Source: Bin94 sp965215535 (lineage in GTDB: Bacteria > Gemmatimonadota > Gemmatimonadetes > Longimicrobiales > Gaopeijiaceae). From it: 64,000 nucleotides of DNA. Position numbers and translations under genes: made by a program. This document shows, piece after piece, positions 16,425 through 24,387 of the stretch. A model generated the notes under the pieces. The model was not told where the DNA came from and searched no databases. It worked only from the letters and a program-made list of their open reading frames with translations. The stretch covers positions 1,550,001 through 1,614,000 of the forward strand of contig OZ244063.1 of assembly GCA_965215535.1 (NCBI GenBank), given 5' to 3'. Numbering within the stretch: position 1 is the stretch's first letter; each line of letters starts with the position of its first letter.

Positions 16425-17024
16425 CTATTCGGTGAGCAGAAGTGCTTCGCCGGACCAGATCGTTCGGAAGTCGATTTCGCTGATCGAGTAGCGACCCACG
16501 CCGGGATCGACGACAGTCATGGTGCCCGCAGAGGTGCGGTCGGTAACCGTGACGAAGTGATTGCGGTTGACCCAGGCGATGAAAGGGCGAGGGATCTCTG
16601 CCACCCGATCCGGAGCAATCCGGTCGAGGGTCAGCGAGAGTCCAAGGGCATCGCCTGCGCGAATCAGACCACTTGCACGGGTTCCCTGCAGTTGCGTGCC
16701 CGCCATGACCATCAGGGAATCGAGAGAAGGGGCGACCATTCCCAGCTCGGCCATGAGATTGGCGAGCGCCGCCGGACCGCAGTCATTGAAAGCGGCCTGC
16801 AGAATCACGCCCTCCTGGCCCAGATAGGAGGCGCCGATCTCTTCCAGATCTGCACGAACCGCAAATCTGCCGATCGCGGGCAGCGCCTGCAGCCCCGCCA
16901 TGGTGGCGATGAGCAGCGCCGAAACGCCCAGGAGGACACTGACGGCAATCCGCCGCCGCGCCCTCGGGCTCCTGGTCCGCGTTCCGATCGCACGCCTCTC
17001 CACTGTGAGCGTCCATCCAGCCAT
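16425..17024 (-). CDS. Membrane-anchored C39 (double-glycine) peptidase
   Basis: Encodes 199 residues. A basic N-terminus (SPRARRR) and one transmembrane helix (about 26-48) suggest an N-in protein with a periplasmic catalytic domain. LQAAFNDCGPAALANLM supplies the oxyanion Gln (Q76) and nucleophile C82, WVNRNHFVTVTD the His (H156), and VVDPGVG the Asp (D173), matching C39 peptidases that cleave bacteriocin leaders after GG. C39 domains are usually fused to ABC exporters and cytoplasmic; this one stands alone. The ATG at 17024 has GGGAGGGG upstream. It is the first gene of the peptide locus. Confidence 0.88.
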   Translation of the reverse strand: MAGWTLTVERRAIGTRTRSPRARRRIAVSVLLGVSALLIATMAGLQALPAIGRFAVRADLEEIGASYLGQEGVILQAAFNDCGPAALANLMAELGMVAPSLDSLMVMAGTQLQGTRASGLIRAGDALGLSLTLDRIAPDRVAEIPRPFIAWVNRNHFVTVTDRTSAGTMTVVDPGVGRYSISEIDFRTIWSGEALLLTE

Positions 17025-17517
17025 CTTCGAATTCCCCTCCCCGGTGTCGCAGGTCTTCGCTCCGATCAGCGAGGCGACAGGGTAGATGGTTCAGAGGGGC
17101 ACTTCCATAGCGAGATGAGACAACTTTCCCGGAAGAGGCGAAATCATCAGTAAGGCCGCTGTTTTCGGGGAAGACGGAGCCCGGCACGGACACGGATTCG
17201 GAGGCGGCCATGGCCACGGCCACTCCGCAAAGGCCATTCTGGAGGCCACGAGGGGGCATTCCGGGTCACTGGATGCCCAGGACCGCTCCGGCCACGATCC
17301 GGTCTTCCCGGATGCAGTCATAGTACGTACCGACGTTTAAATACGTGCTACGAATAGCCTGCAACCGACGCCGCCCAGGGGCGTACGCCGTAAACGAGGG
17401 CGGCGGCCCTTGCGCGCAAAACCGCTCCGCGAACGCCGCCACCCGGTCCCGAACCGCCCGGACGGCGCGAAACTTCGCCGGAGCACGCACCCGCCCGGCC
17501 ATCTGTTCACAATCCCG
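17025..17517. other. Non-coding region upstream of the C39 peptidase
   Basis: This 493-bp stretch should hold the promoter of the peptide locus and the 3' end of the peroxiredoxin transcript. Two minus-strand frames (17091-17321 and 17266-17502, 76 and 78 codons) exist but lack ribosome sites and recognisable features, so they are not called. No clear promoter or terminator was picked out. Confidence 0.5.
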
Positions 17518-18150
17518 CTAGAAGGACGTCAGCACCTCGAGGATATCCGCATTGGTGGGGCGCACCCGATAGTCGACCTCGACGAAGCGGTAGCGCACAA
17601 TGCCCTCCATGTCGATCACGTAGGTGGCCGGATGGGGAACCGGTCGGCGCGGCGAGGAATCGGGGTTGTAGAGTCCGTAGCGGTCGATGACGCTCATATC
17701 GGGATCGGAGAGCATGATGAAATCCGGCGCGACGCCATCCTCTTCGGTGACACGATCCACCATGCGCTGCATGTCTTCATGCTCATCAACGGAGATGGCG
17801 ACGATCTCGGTCTGGTCCTTGAGCTCCTCGGGGAGAAGCGCTTTCAGCTCCACGAGCTGGCTGGCGCAGTAGGGTCACCAGTGCCCGCGGTAGAATACGA
17901 GCACCACATTATGGGTACCCCGGAAGCTGGCCAGATCCACGTCGCCGCGATCGAAGGACTCCAGGGTAAAGAGGGGAGCTTCATCGCCCAGCGCCACGCG
18001 CTCAATGTCGGTGCGCGGGAGATCGTGGCCATCGGCCGGACCCCGATTCTGGGCAGAGGCGGAGGCCGGAAGGAGCGCCAGCGCCAGGAGAAAAACGACG
18101 GGGGCCAGGAGGTGCAGGGGGGTCGGGATCCCCGCATGGTGGGTATTCAT
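17518..18150 (-). CDS. Peroxiredoxin-like (AhpC/TSA-type) protein, probable selenoprotein with in-frame UGA
   Basis: If TGA at 17875-17877 is read as selenocysteine, the gene encodes 210 residues. A signal peptide (VVFLLALALLPASASAQ) precedes a redoxin domain (APLFTLESFDRGDVDLASFRG, then VVLVFYRGHW). Cys-containing homologues of this type have CPYC next; here codon 92 is TGA, followed by PYC, giving UxxC. The frame then continues without a break (QLVELKALLPEELKD, PHPATYVIDMEGIVRYRFVE) to the stop at 17518. The ATG at 18150 has AGGAG 9 nt upstream. A SECIS-like hairpin follows the TGA. The alternative is an ordinary nonsense mutation. Confidence 0.82.
17845..17877 (-). promoter_or_regulatory. 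SECIS-like hairpin after the in-frame UGA
   Basis: Fifteen nucleotides after the TGA, CAGCTC (17854-17859) and GAGCTG (17845-17850) form a perfect 6-bp stem with the 3-nt loop GTG. Bacterial SECIS elements need a short stem with a small apical loop containing G in its first two positions, about 16-37 nt after the UGA. Here the loop begins at nucleotide 22. Confidence 0.7.
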
Positions 18151-18291
18151 ACCGGATTTCTCCTCGATTGTTATACTCTTGGGATTGAGATTCGGATGTC
18201 CAGAGCAGAAACCGGACCTCCGACCAAAGAGGGTGCAGGGCCGACCATCGGCCAACCGCACACCCCATCTGCGACCACGCTATTCTATACC

Positions 18292-19965
18292 ATGTGCTCC
18301 ATTCTCGCCATCCTCGATATCGATCCGGCCGTCCCCTGCGCGCGCGAACGCGCCGTGCGCCTGTCGGGACTTCAGCGTCACCGCGGCCCCGACTGGTCGG
18401 GCGTCTCCGTCTTCGACCGGGCCATCCTTGCGCACAACCGCCTGGCGATCGTCGATGTCGAGCATGGGGCGCAGCCGCTCTACAGCAAATCCGGCGCGGT
18501 GGCCCTTGCGGTCAATGGCGAGATCTACAATCACCGCACGCTGCAAAGAGAGCTGGGGGCGTCCTTCCAGCCGCGCACCGCAAGCGACTGCGAAGTCATT
18601 CTGGGGCTCTACGCCGAAGGGGGAAGCGATTTTCCGGACCGGCTGAATGGGATTTTCGCCTTTGTGCTCTACGACCGCGAAGAGGATCGCTATATCGTGG
18701 CGCGCGATCATATGGGAATCGTGCCGCTCTATACCGGATTCGACGACGAGGGTCGCTTCTGCGTCGCCTCCGAGATGAAGGCGCTCACGCCCGTCTGCCG
18801 CACGGTTGCCGAGTTTCCGCCCGGCCATATCCTGGATTCCGCCCGGGGGGGCCACGAACCGCGCCGCTGGTACCGGCGACCCTGGCGAAGCGTGGGCAGG
18901 GCGACCCGCGAGCCCGATCCCGGAACCATTCGCGATGCGCTCGAGGCGGCGGTCCACCGTCAGCTCATGTCGGACGTTCCCTATGGGGTTCTGCTCTCGG
19001 GAGGACTGGATTCGTCGATCGTCTCGGCGGTGGCGTGCAGATATGCGCGAAGGCGCATCGAGGACGACGGGCGCAGCGAAGCGTGGTGGCCCCGCGTGCA
19101 TTCCTTTTGCATTGGCCTCGAGGGCGCTCCCGATCCTGAGGCGGCGCAGGTGGTGGCCGATCATATCGGCACCGTGCATCACCAGTTTCACTTCACCGTG
19201 GAGGAAGGACTGGACGCCCTGCCCGATGTGATCCATCACCTGGAGACCTTCGACGTCACAACCGTGCGCGCGGCGACCCCAATGTATCTCATGGCGCGCC
19301 GCATTCGCACGCTGGGCATCAAGATGGTGCTTTCGGGCGAGGGGGCCGATGAAATTTTCGGGGGCTATCTCTACTTTCACCGGGCGCCCGATGCGAAATC
19401 CTTTCATGAAGAGACGGTGCGCAAGCTCGACCGATTGCATCAATTCGACTGTCTGCGCGCCAACAAGGCGATGGCGGCGTGGGGAATCGAGGCGCGCGTT
19501 CCCTTCCTGGATCGGGATTTTCTGGATGTCGCCATGGCGATCGACCCTGGCGCAAAGATGCCGCGGGGAGGAATCGAAAAGCGAATTTTGCGCGAGGCTT
19601 TCGACGGATACCTGCCCGCAGAGGTGCTGTGGCGCCAGAAGGAGCAGTTTTCCGATGGCGTGGGCTATTCGTGGATCGACTCGCTGCGGAATTTTGCCAA
19701 CGAATCGGTCAGCGACCGGCAATTTGCGAATGCCGCCTTCCGTTTTCCCTGGAATCCGCCCGCCGACAAGGAAGCCTATCTCTACCGTCGCATCTTCGAG
19801 CAGCACTTTCCACTGCCCGATGCCGCCCGCTGCGTGCCGGGAGGACCGAGTGTGGCCTGTTCAACCCCGGAGGCGCTGGCCTGGGACGATGCGCTCTCGC
19901 AGCGGGTGGATCCCTCGGGGCGGGCCGTGGCCGGGGTTCACCGGGCCGCGTATTCATCCACCTGA
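18292..19965 (+). CDS. asnB: Asparagine synthase (glutamine-hydrolysing)
   Basis: Encodes 557 residues, close to the 554 of E. coli AsnB. The start MCSI exposes the N-terminal nucleophile C2 after Met removal, which fixes the ATG at 18292. The class-II glutaminase domain shows RHRGPDWSG, HNRLAIVD, AVNGEIYNH and SDCEVIL. The synthetase domain has the PP-loop SGGLDSS (236-242) and SGEGADEIFGGYLYF. It converts aspartate, glutamine and ATP to asparagine. It is divergent from the peroxiredoxin gene, with a 141-bp spacer that should contain both promoters, and converges on the multicopper oxidase gene. Confidence 0.95.
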   Translation: MCSILAILDIDPAVPCARERAVRLSGLQRHRGPDWSGVSVFDRAILAHNRLAIVDVEHGAQPLYSKSGAVALAVNGEIYNHRTLQRELGASFQPRTASDCEVILGLYAEGGSDFPDRLNGIFAFVLYDREEDRYIVARDHMGIVPLYTGFDDEGRFCVASEMKALTPVCRTVAEFPPGHILDSARGGHEPRRWYRRPWRSVGRATREPDPGTIRDALEAAVHRQLMSDVPYGVLLSGGLDSSIVSAVACRYARRRIEDDGRSEAWWPRVHSFCIGLEGAPDPEAAQVVADHIGTVHHQFHFTVEEGLDALPDVIHHLETFDVTTVRAATPMYLMARRIRTLGIKMVLSGEGADEIFGGYLYFHRAPDAKSFHEETVRKLDRLHQFDCLRANKAMAAWGIEARVPFLDRDFLDVAMAIDPGAKMPRGGIEKRILREAFDGYLPAEVLWRQKEQFSDGVGYSWIDSLRNFANESVSDRQFANAAFRFPWNPPADKEAYLYRRIFEQHFPLPDAARCVPGGPSVACSTPEALAWDDALSQRVDPSGRAVAGVHRAAYSST

Positions 19966-19990
19966 AATTTGTGCATGGCGCGACCGTCGG

Positions 19991-21709
19991 TCAATCCTCG
20001 ACGGTAAAGTGAAACATCATTCCGGTATGCAGATGCTCGGAGATATGACAGTGCAGCATCCAGTCTCCCGGATTCGACATCTCCACCAGGATATCCATGG
20101 TTGAGCCGACCGGCAGAATCGCCGTGTCCTTCCAGACCATGTTGTCGTTGGGAACATCGTCGCGGGCAAGCACCACAAAGCGCTGGCCATGCACATGAAT
20201 GGGGTGGTTCATGGGGTGAAAGGAGTCGGGCGAATTGAAGAAGCGGATTTTGACAAGATCGCCCTGCTGGAAGGTCCAGTGAATCCCTTCGTTTTCGAGG
20301 CCGGTGGCGAAGTCGCGCAGAATCCAGGTGACCTGGGGCCCGGCCGAAAGCCAGTTCATCATCGGCATGGCATCGTTCCACTCGATGGGCGGCACATAGA
20401 GAGTGTCGATCTCCATGGAGCGCACAATCGGCAGCGGCAACCCCTGGACGCGCACGGTGGTTGCCAGCGTATAATCGGGCGGGCGGCCCAGATGCGCGCG
20501 CAGCTCTTCGGCCCGCTCCCGGACCCCGGCGATCTCGCGAAGCGTTGCGTGCGCCGCAGTGACTTCGTCGTCAAGGCGCGGACCAGCGACCACAACCCGT
20601 GCCAGGGTATCGACATGCGGCTGGAATTCGCCCCGGAAGTGGTCGATGGCCTGAATTGTGTTGGCAATCGCGCGTTCGCCTTCTTCGGGGAAAACCACAT
20701 CGACAATATAGCGTTCGGCCGGCGCAATCACAACATTTGACACAAGATTTTCGCGCTCGAAGCGTCCCAGATCCGAGGCGACCAGCTTGATGCGCGCATC
20801 GTCGAAGGTGACGTTGAAGGTGCGCGTGTTGGCGACATTTGTGATATGCAGTCGCACAACTTCCCCCGGACGGACCCGCAACTCATGGTCGGTGGATCCG
20901 TTCACCAGCATGACATTGCCGAATCGCCCCATGAGGGCGTGCGTCGGCGCCTCGCCGCCCCAGGGAATCAACCCCTGCTCGTCCATGAGGATGTCGTCCA
21001 GAACGAGAACCTCTTCGCGGTGAACCGGAGCATAGTGATCCGATGCGGACGCATCGACAAGGATGTTGCCGTAGAGCCCCAGATCCTGCTGCACATCTTC
21101 GCGCAGATGCGGATGATACCAGAAGAGCCCCGGATCGGGAAGATGGAGCTCGTAGGTGAAGGATTCACCGACCTGAATGGGGGGCTGGGTAAGGCCGGGA
21201 ACGCCATCAAAGCGGTTATCGAGGCGAAGGCCATGCCAGTGGACCGCTGTGGGGCTCTCGATCCGGTTGGTGACGCGCACCACAATGGTCGATCCCTGCG
21301 GCGCCTGAATGAGAGGTCCGGGATGCTGACCATTGTAGCCATACATGGCCGCCATGTGGTCATTCAACATGCGCCGCACAATCGTGACATCGAGATTGAG
21401 GGTATCGCCCGCATTGAGGTAGACAACTTCGCTCGGCCGCGCCTCGGGCAGTGTCATGATGTCGATTCCGGCCGCGGCCAGGAAGGGCTCGACCGGGGGA
21501 AGCGCCTCTTCCAGCCCCGGGATCATCGGCATGTTCGGATCCATCGGCGGCATTCGCCAGCCGCCGCCCATATTGTGCATGGCATGGCCGGAGTGGGCAG
21601 AGTGATCCATCTGCTGGGCAACGACATCCTGCACGGTCGCGGCCAGCGCTGCGATGACCACAAGAATTGCGGTGGGGGTGGGGCGGGCCTCAATACCCAT
21701 ATGCCGCAC
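19991..21709 (-). CDS. Secreted multicopper oxidase
   Basis: Encodes 572 residues with a signal peptide (ILVVIAALAATVQDVVAQQ) and a His/Met-rich stretch (MDHSAHSGHAMHNMGGGWRM) that may bind copper. All four copper-ligand motifs are present: HWHG, WYHPH, HPMNHPIHVHG and HCHISEHLHTGM, the last including the type-1 Cys and axial Met. This fits periplasmic CopA- or laccase-like oxidases. The start overlaps the upstream gene by 20 bp, so it is the last gene of a three-gene operon. Confidence 0.92.
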   Translation of the reverse strand: MRHMGIEARPTPTAILVVIAALAATVQDVVAQQMDHSAHSGHAMHNMGGGWRMPPMDPNMPMIPGLEEALPPVEPFLAAAGIDIMTLPEARPSEVVYLNAGDTLNLDVTIVRRMLNDHMAAMYGYNGQHPGPLIQAPQGSTIVVRVTNRIESPTAVHWHGLRLDNRFDGVPGLTQPPIQVGESFTYELHLPDPGLFWYHPHLREDVQQDLGLYGNILVDASASDHYAPVHREEVLVLDDILMDEQGLIPWGGEAPTHALMGRFGNVMLVNGSTDHELRVRPGEVVRLHITNVANTRTFNVTFDDARIKLVASDLGRFERENLVSNVVIAPAERYIVDVVFPEEGERAIANTIQAIDHFRGEFQPHVDTLARVVVAGPRLDDEVTAAHATLREIAGVRERAEELRAHLGRPPDYTLATTVRVQGLPLPIVRSMEIDTLYVPPIEWNDAMPMMNWLSAGPQVTWILRDFATGLENEGIHWTFQQGDLVKIRFFNSPDSFHPMNHPIHVHGQRFVVLARDDVPNDNMVWKDTAILPVGSTMDILVEMSNPGDWMLHCHISEHLHTGMMFHFTVED

Positions 21710-22301
21710 AGTTGTCTTCTTCGAAGGGGCCGTGGCCGGCCATGGTGTGCATCATGCCGCTGCGAGACATGCCGCGGATGACGATCGGGCCTCTCCAGGC
21801 GGTGGCGTTGGGGTCGAGGTCGTCTTCCAGGGTGACCACGACCAGGAATTTGTTCCAGGCAACGCGACCGCTGAATGTGCCTGTGTCGCCCAGTGTGCCG
21901 GCGAGCGCGATCCGGTCGAGTTCGGGGGTTGTGGTCCAGACCGCATAGACGCCATGACGGGCGGGAGGAAGGCGGTCGAAGCGCAGGGTGAAGTCGTAGC
22001 GGTAGCTGCCATCGGGACCGAGCGAAACTCCGTAGGGCGATTGCGAGAAGGCAACCTCGCCGATGCCCGAGGCGCTGCCGGTGCCGGGAACGCGCCGCGT
22101 GGAGACCAGGGGGAAGCGGTAGTACTCGGGGTCCGGGGCGGGAAGGGTGCAGGAGGCGATGCCGAAGCCGGGGGCGGCGGCCGACGATGCCGTGCCGATG
22201 AACAACGTCCACGCAACCGCGCCGATTGTGGCCGGGTGGAGGCGGTGTCGCCGGGGGCGATCTCTCGCGCGCAGGGAATCCCTCCGCAGACAATTCATCA
22301 T
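21690..22301 (-). CDS. Secreted hypothetical protein upstream of the multicopper oxidase
   Basis: Encodes 203 residues. A long basic N-region (RARDRPRRHR) precedes a signal core (IGAVAWTLFIGTASSAAA). The mature part is beta-rich (YRYDFTLRFDRLPP, GVYAVWTTTPELDRIAL, WNKFLVVVTLED) and ends with a Met/His segment GMSRSGMMHTMAGHG. The Met/His tail and the operon with a multicopper oxidase suggest a metal-related partner. Of two adjacent ATGs, the one at 22301 has GGAGG 4 nt upstream; the one at 22298 is the alternative. No family was recognised. Confidence 0.7.
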   Translation of the reverse strand: MMNCLRRDSLRARDRPRRHRLHPATIGAVAWTLFIGTASSAAAPGFGIASCTLPAPDPEYYRFPLVSTRRVPGTGSASGIGEVAFSQSPYGVSLGPDGSYRYDFTLRFDRLPPARHGVYAVWTTTPELDRIALAGTLGDTGTFSGRVAWNKFLVVVTLEDDLDPNATAWRGPIVIRGMSRSGMMHTMAGHGPFEEDNCAAYGY

Positions 22302-22311
22302 GCGTCCTCCC

Positions 22312-23652
22312 TCAACTGATCGGACGGCGCACGGGGCCGTTGTCCCAATCCTGCACCGAAGAGATGTTGGGTACGCCCCAGCGTTCGCCATTCCAGCCGC
22401 TGAAGCCATCCATGCGGAAGGTCCAGAGTCCGGTGGTCATGTCGCTCACGACAATCAGTCCGTCGGCGTTGCGCACATCCACCCCGAAGGCGCCATTGAA
22501 GACCGGGGTGCGATCCTTGTTGGGCGGACCGACGTAGGTGTCGTAGAAGCCCACCGTGACAGGGTTTTCGGGGTCCATGAGGGAAAAAATCTGCAGACCG
22601 TCCAGGTAACCCGAAGCGAAGACGTAGGGCCAGCGCACCTCGTGATTGTGGACAAGGTTCTGCCAGTCGGCGGTCCAGGCCGAGATCGGGGTGCGAATGT
22701 TGGTGACCTCGCCGTCGAGCGCGGGCTGGAGATCGAAGATGCGTATGGGAGCATACTGATATTCGGTCTCGGCCACCGCATAGCGGCCATCGGGGCTTGG
22801 CGTGAAGGTGTGGCCGCCGCGTACGCCACTCACTCCGACCAGGGTTATGCGCAACTCGGGGTTGGCGACATCGGTGACATCGTAGATATAGTAGCCTCCG
22901 GTTCCGCCCCCATAGAAGCGATCCTCGCCGGTGTCGGGATGATAGCCTACGTAGAAGTCGTGGTAGCCCCGCCCTCCCTGATTGAACTCGGTTTCGGGGA
23001 CCGGTACGCGCCCCACAAGCGCATTCTCCATGTCTCCCTCTACAATCCGCCCCAGGTCGTAGATCTGCGCGAAGGGCCCCCGCACAGTGCTGAAGAGGAG
23101 AACGCTTCCATCGGAATGCTTATAGACAAAAATATTGTGGAATCCGCCCGGCAGATCGGGTTCGCGAATCCGCGCCACCTCGCGCACCGTGGAGGGATCC
23201 GGGAGTCCGGTCACATCGAGCACCACCGCGCCCATGTCGGTGTTGGGGCCACCCTGTCCGAACTGCAGCGACTGCACCACGTAGTAGCGGTCGTCGATCT
23301 TGAAGTGCTTGACGTCCATGCCTCCGGTGCGCATGTGCAGATCCTGATTTTCGATTCGCCACTCGTAGAGGATTTCGGGGTGTTCGGGGTCGGCGATCGA
23401 GACAATGTCGAGCCCCTTGGGACCGATGTCGCCATAGACCATGCGCGCAACGTAGGCGTAGGGCCGGTCGAGCTCCTGTTCGATATCCATGTCGGCCACC
23501 GAGAGACGGGGACCGAGGGGCATGTGGCCGAGGATCTCGATGTTGTCGCTGCCGGGTTTGGCGGGGGTCCACTGCGCGTGCAGCGGCACAGCCAGAAGGA
23601 GCAGCAGCAGGGGGGCGGCAGGGAAGGTTCGTGCGAGGGTGACCAGTCTCAT
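22312..23652 (-). CDS. Secreted LVIVD-repeat protein
   Basis: Encodes 446 residues. The signal peptide (PAAPLLLLLLAVPLHAQ) is followed by LVIVD-type blades: GLDIVSIADPEHPEILYEW, YYIYDVTDVANPELRITLVG, IRIFDLQPALDGEV and LQIFSLMDPENPVTVGFYD. This predicts a secreted beta-propeller. GGAG lies upstream of the ATG at 23652. It leads a tight operon (10-bp gap) with the Met/His protein and the multicopper oxidase, implying a joint extracytoplasmic role that is not known. Confidence 0.8.
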   Translation of the reverse strand: MRLVTLARTFPAAPLLLLLLAVPLHAQWTPAKPGSDNIEILGHMPLGPRLSVADMDIEQELDRPYAYVARMVYGDIGPKGLDIVSIADPEHPEILYEWRIENQDLHMRTGGMDVKHFKIDDRYYVVQSLQFGQGGPNTDMGAVVLDVTGLPDPSTVREVARIREPDLPGGFHNIFVYKHSDGSVLLFSTVRGPFAQIYDLGRIVEGDMENALVGRVPVPETEFNQGGRGYHDFYVGYHPDTGEDRFYGGGTGGYYIYDVTDVANPELRITLVGVSGVRGGHTFTPSPDGRYAVAETEYQYAPIRIFDLQPALDGEVTNIRTPISAWTADWQNLVHNHEVRWPYVFASGYLDGLQIFSLMDPENPVTVGFYDTYVGPPNKDRTPVFNGAFGVDVRNADGLIVVSDMTTGLWTFRMDGFSGWNGERWGVPNISSVQDWDNGPVRRPIS

Positions 23653-23751
23653 GACGGCTCTCCGATGAGGGAAGGAGGTGACTCTCTTGGCTATTGATCC
23701 GGGATCGGGATCGTTGGTCGGGGATTGCGGGGTTCGATCAGACAGGGGATT

Positions 23752-24375
23752 CTACCACGGCACGCGCTCCGCCGCCATCCACGCCGCAACCGCTCCGGCT
23801 GCAAGCGAGACGAGCGCGCCCCAGCCCCATTCAGGCAATCGCAGAATGCGCGTCGCGACCAGGGCAAGCAGCAGCATGGCTCCGGCCGCCACGATCTGCG
23901 CCAGTTCCAATCCGATATTGAAGGCGAGAAGGGGAATGAAGAGGCTGCGCTCTGCACCGAGGGCAAGGCGAAGGAAGCTGGAGAAGCCGAGACCGTGGAT
24001 CAGACCGAAGATCAGCGCCACCGCATAGCGGGCACGGAGGAAGAGGGGACGAGCCGTGGAGGGGGCCGGGGCCGGAATGCGCGGTCGATCCGGGCGGGTG
24101 CGAAGCGCAATCAGATTTGTGGCTGCGGTGACCGCGATCGTCACCGGGATCAGGAACTCGACCCACCCGCTGTCGGTGCGAAGAAGGCGCATGGTGGCAA
24201 GCGCCAGCGAGATCGAATGACCCAGGGTGAAGGCTGTAATCAGAACCAGGAGCTCGCGCCAGCGTACAAGGGCGCACCCTGCACAAAGGGCTGCAATAAA
24301 GAGGATATGATCGTAGCCCCGAAGATCGAGGAGGTGCTCGAACCCCAACCGGAGATAGACGACAAAGGGAGGCAT
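23752..24375 (-). CDS. HupE/UreJ-like membrane protein
   Basis: Encodes 207 residues with about six hydrophobic helices. The pattern GYDHILFIAALCAG, then ITAFTLGHSISLALA and later IFGLIHGLGFSSFL matches HupE/UreJ_2 proteins, whose conserved GxDHILF and HGxGF motifs are thought to take part in metal (Ni, Co or Cu) handling. The final segment WGALVSLAAGAVAAWM is membrane spanning. It starts 12 bp after the PHP gene stop and forms an operon with it. Confidence 0.82.
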   Translation of the reverse strand: MPPFVVYLRLGFEHLLDLRGYDHILFIAALCAGCALVRWRELLVLITAFTLGHSISLALATMRLLRTDSGWVEFLIPVTIAVTAATNLIALRTRPDRPRIPAPAPSTARPLFLRARYAVALIFGLIHGLGFSSFLRLALGAERSLFIPLLAFNIGLELAQIVAAGAMLLLALVATRILRLPEWGWGALVSLAAGAVAAWMAAERVPW

Positions 24376-24387
24376 CGGCCCGGGGAT

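Noticed and set aside
17091..17502. Two small minus-strand frames as further precursor peptides
   Set aside because: They lack ribosome sites, signal-like segments and the GGQ/Cys pattern of the real precursors.
17518..17877. Reading the peroxiredoxin as two genes or as a simple nonsense pseudogene
   Set aside because: The TGA replaces exactly the catalytic Cys, the downstream part is fully conserved and in frame, and a SECIS-like hairpin follows. A pseudogene remains possible but is less likely.
17410..18291. N-terminal extension of asnB to an 851-codon protein
   Set aside because: The extension is antisense to the peroxiredoxin gene, and the class-II glutaminase needs Cys directly after the initiator Met at 18292.
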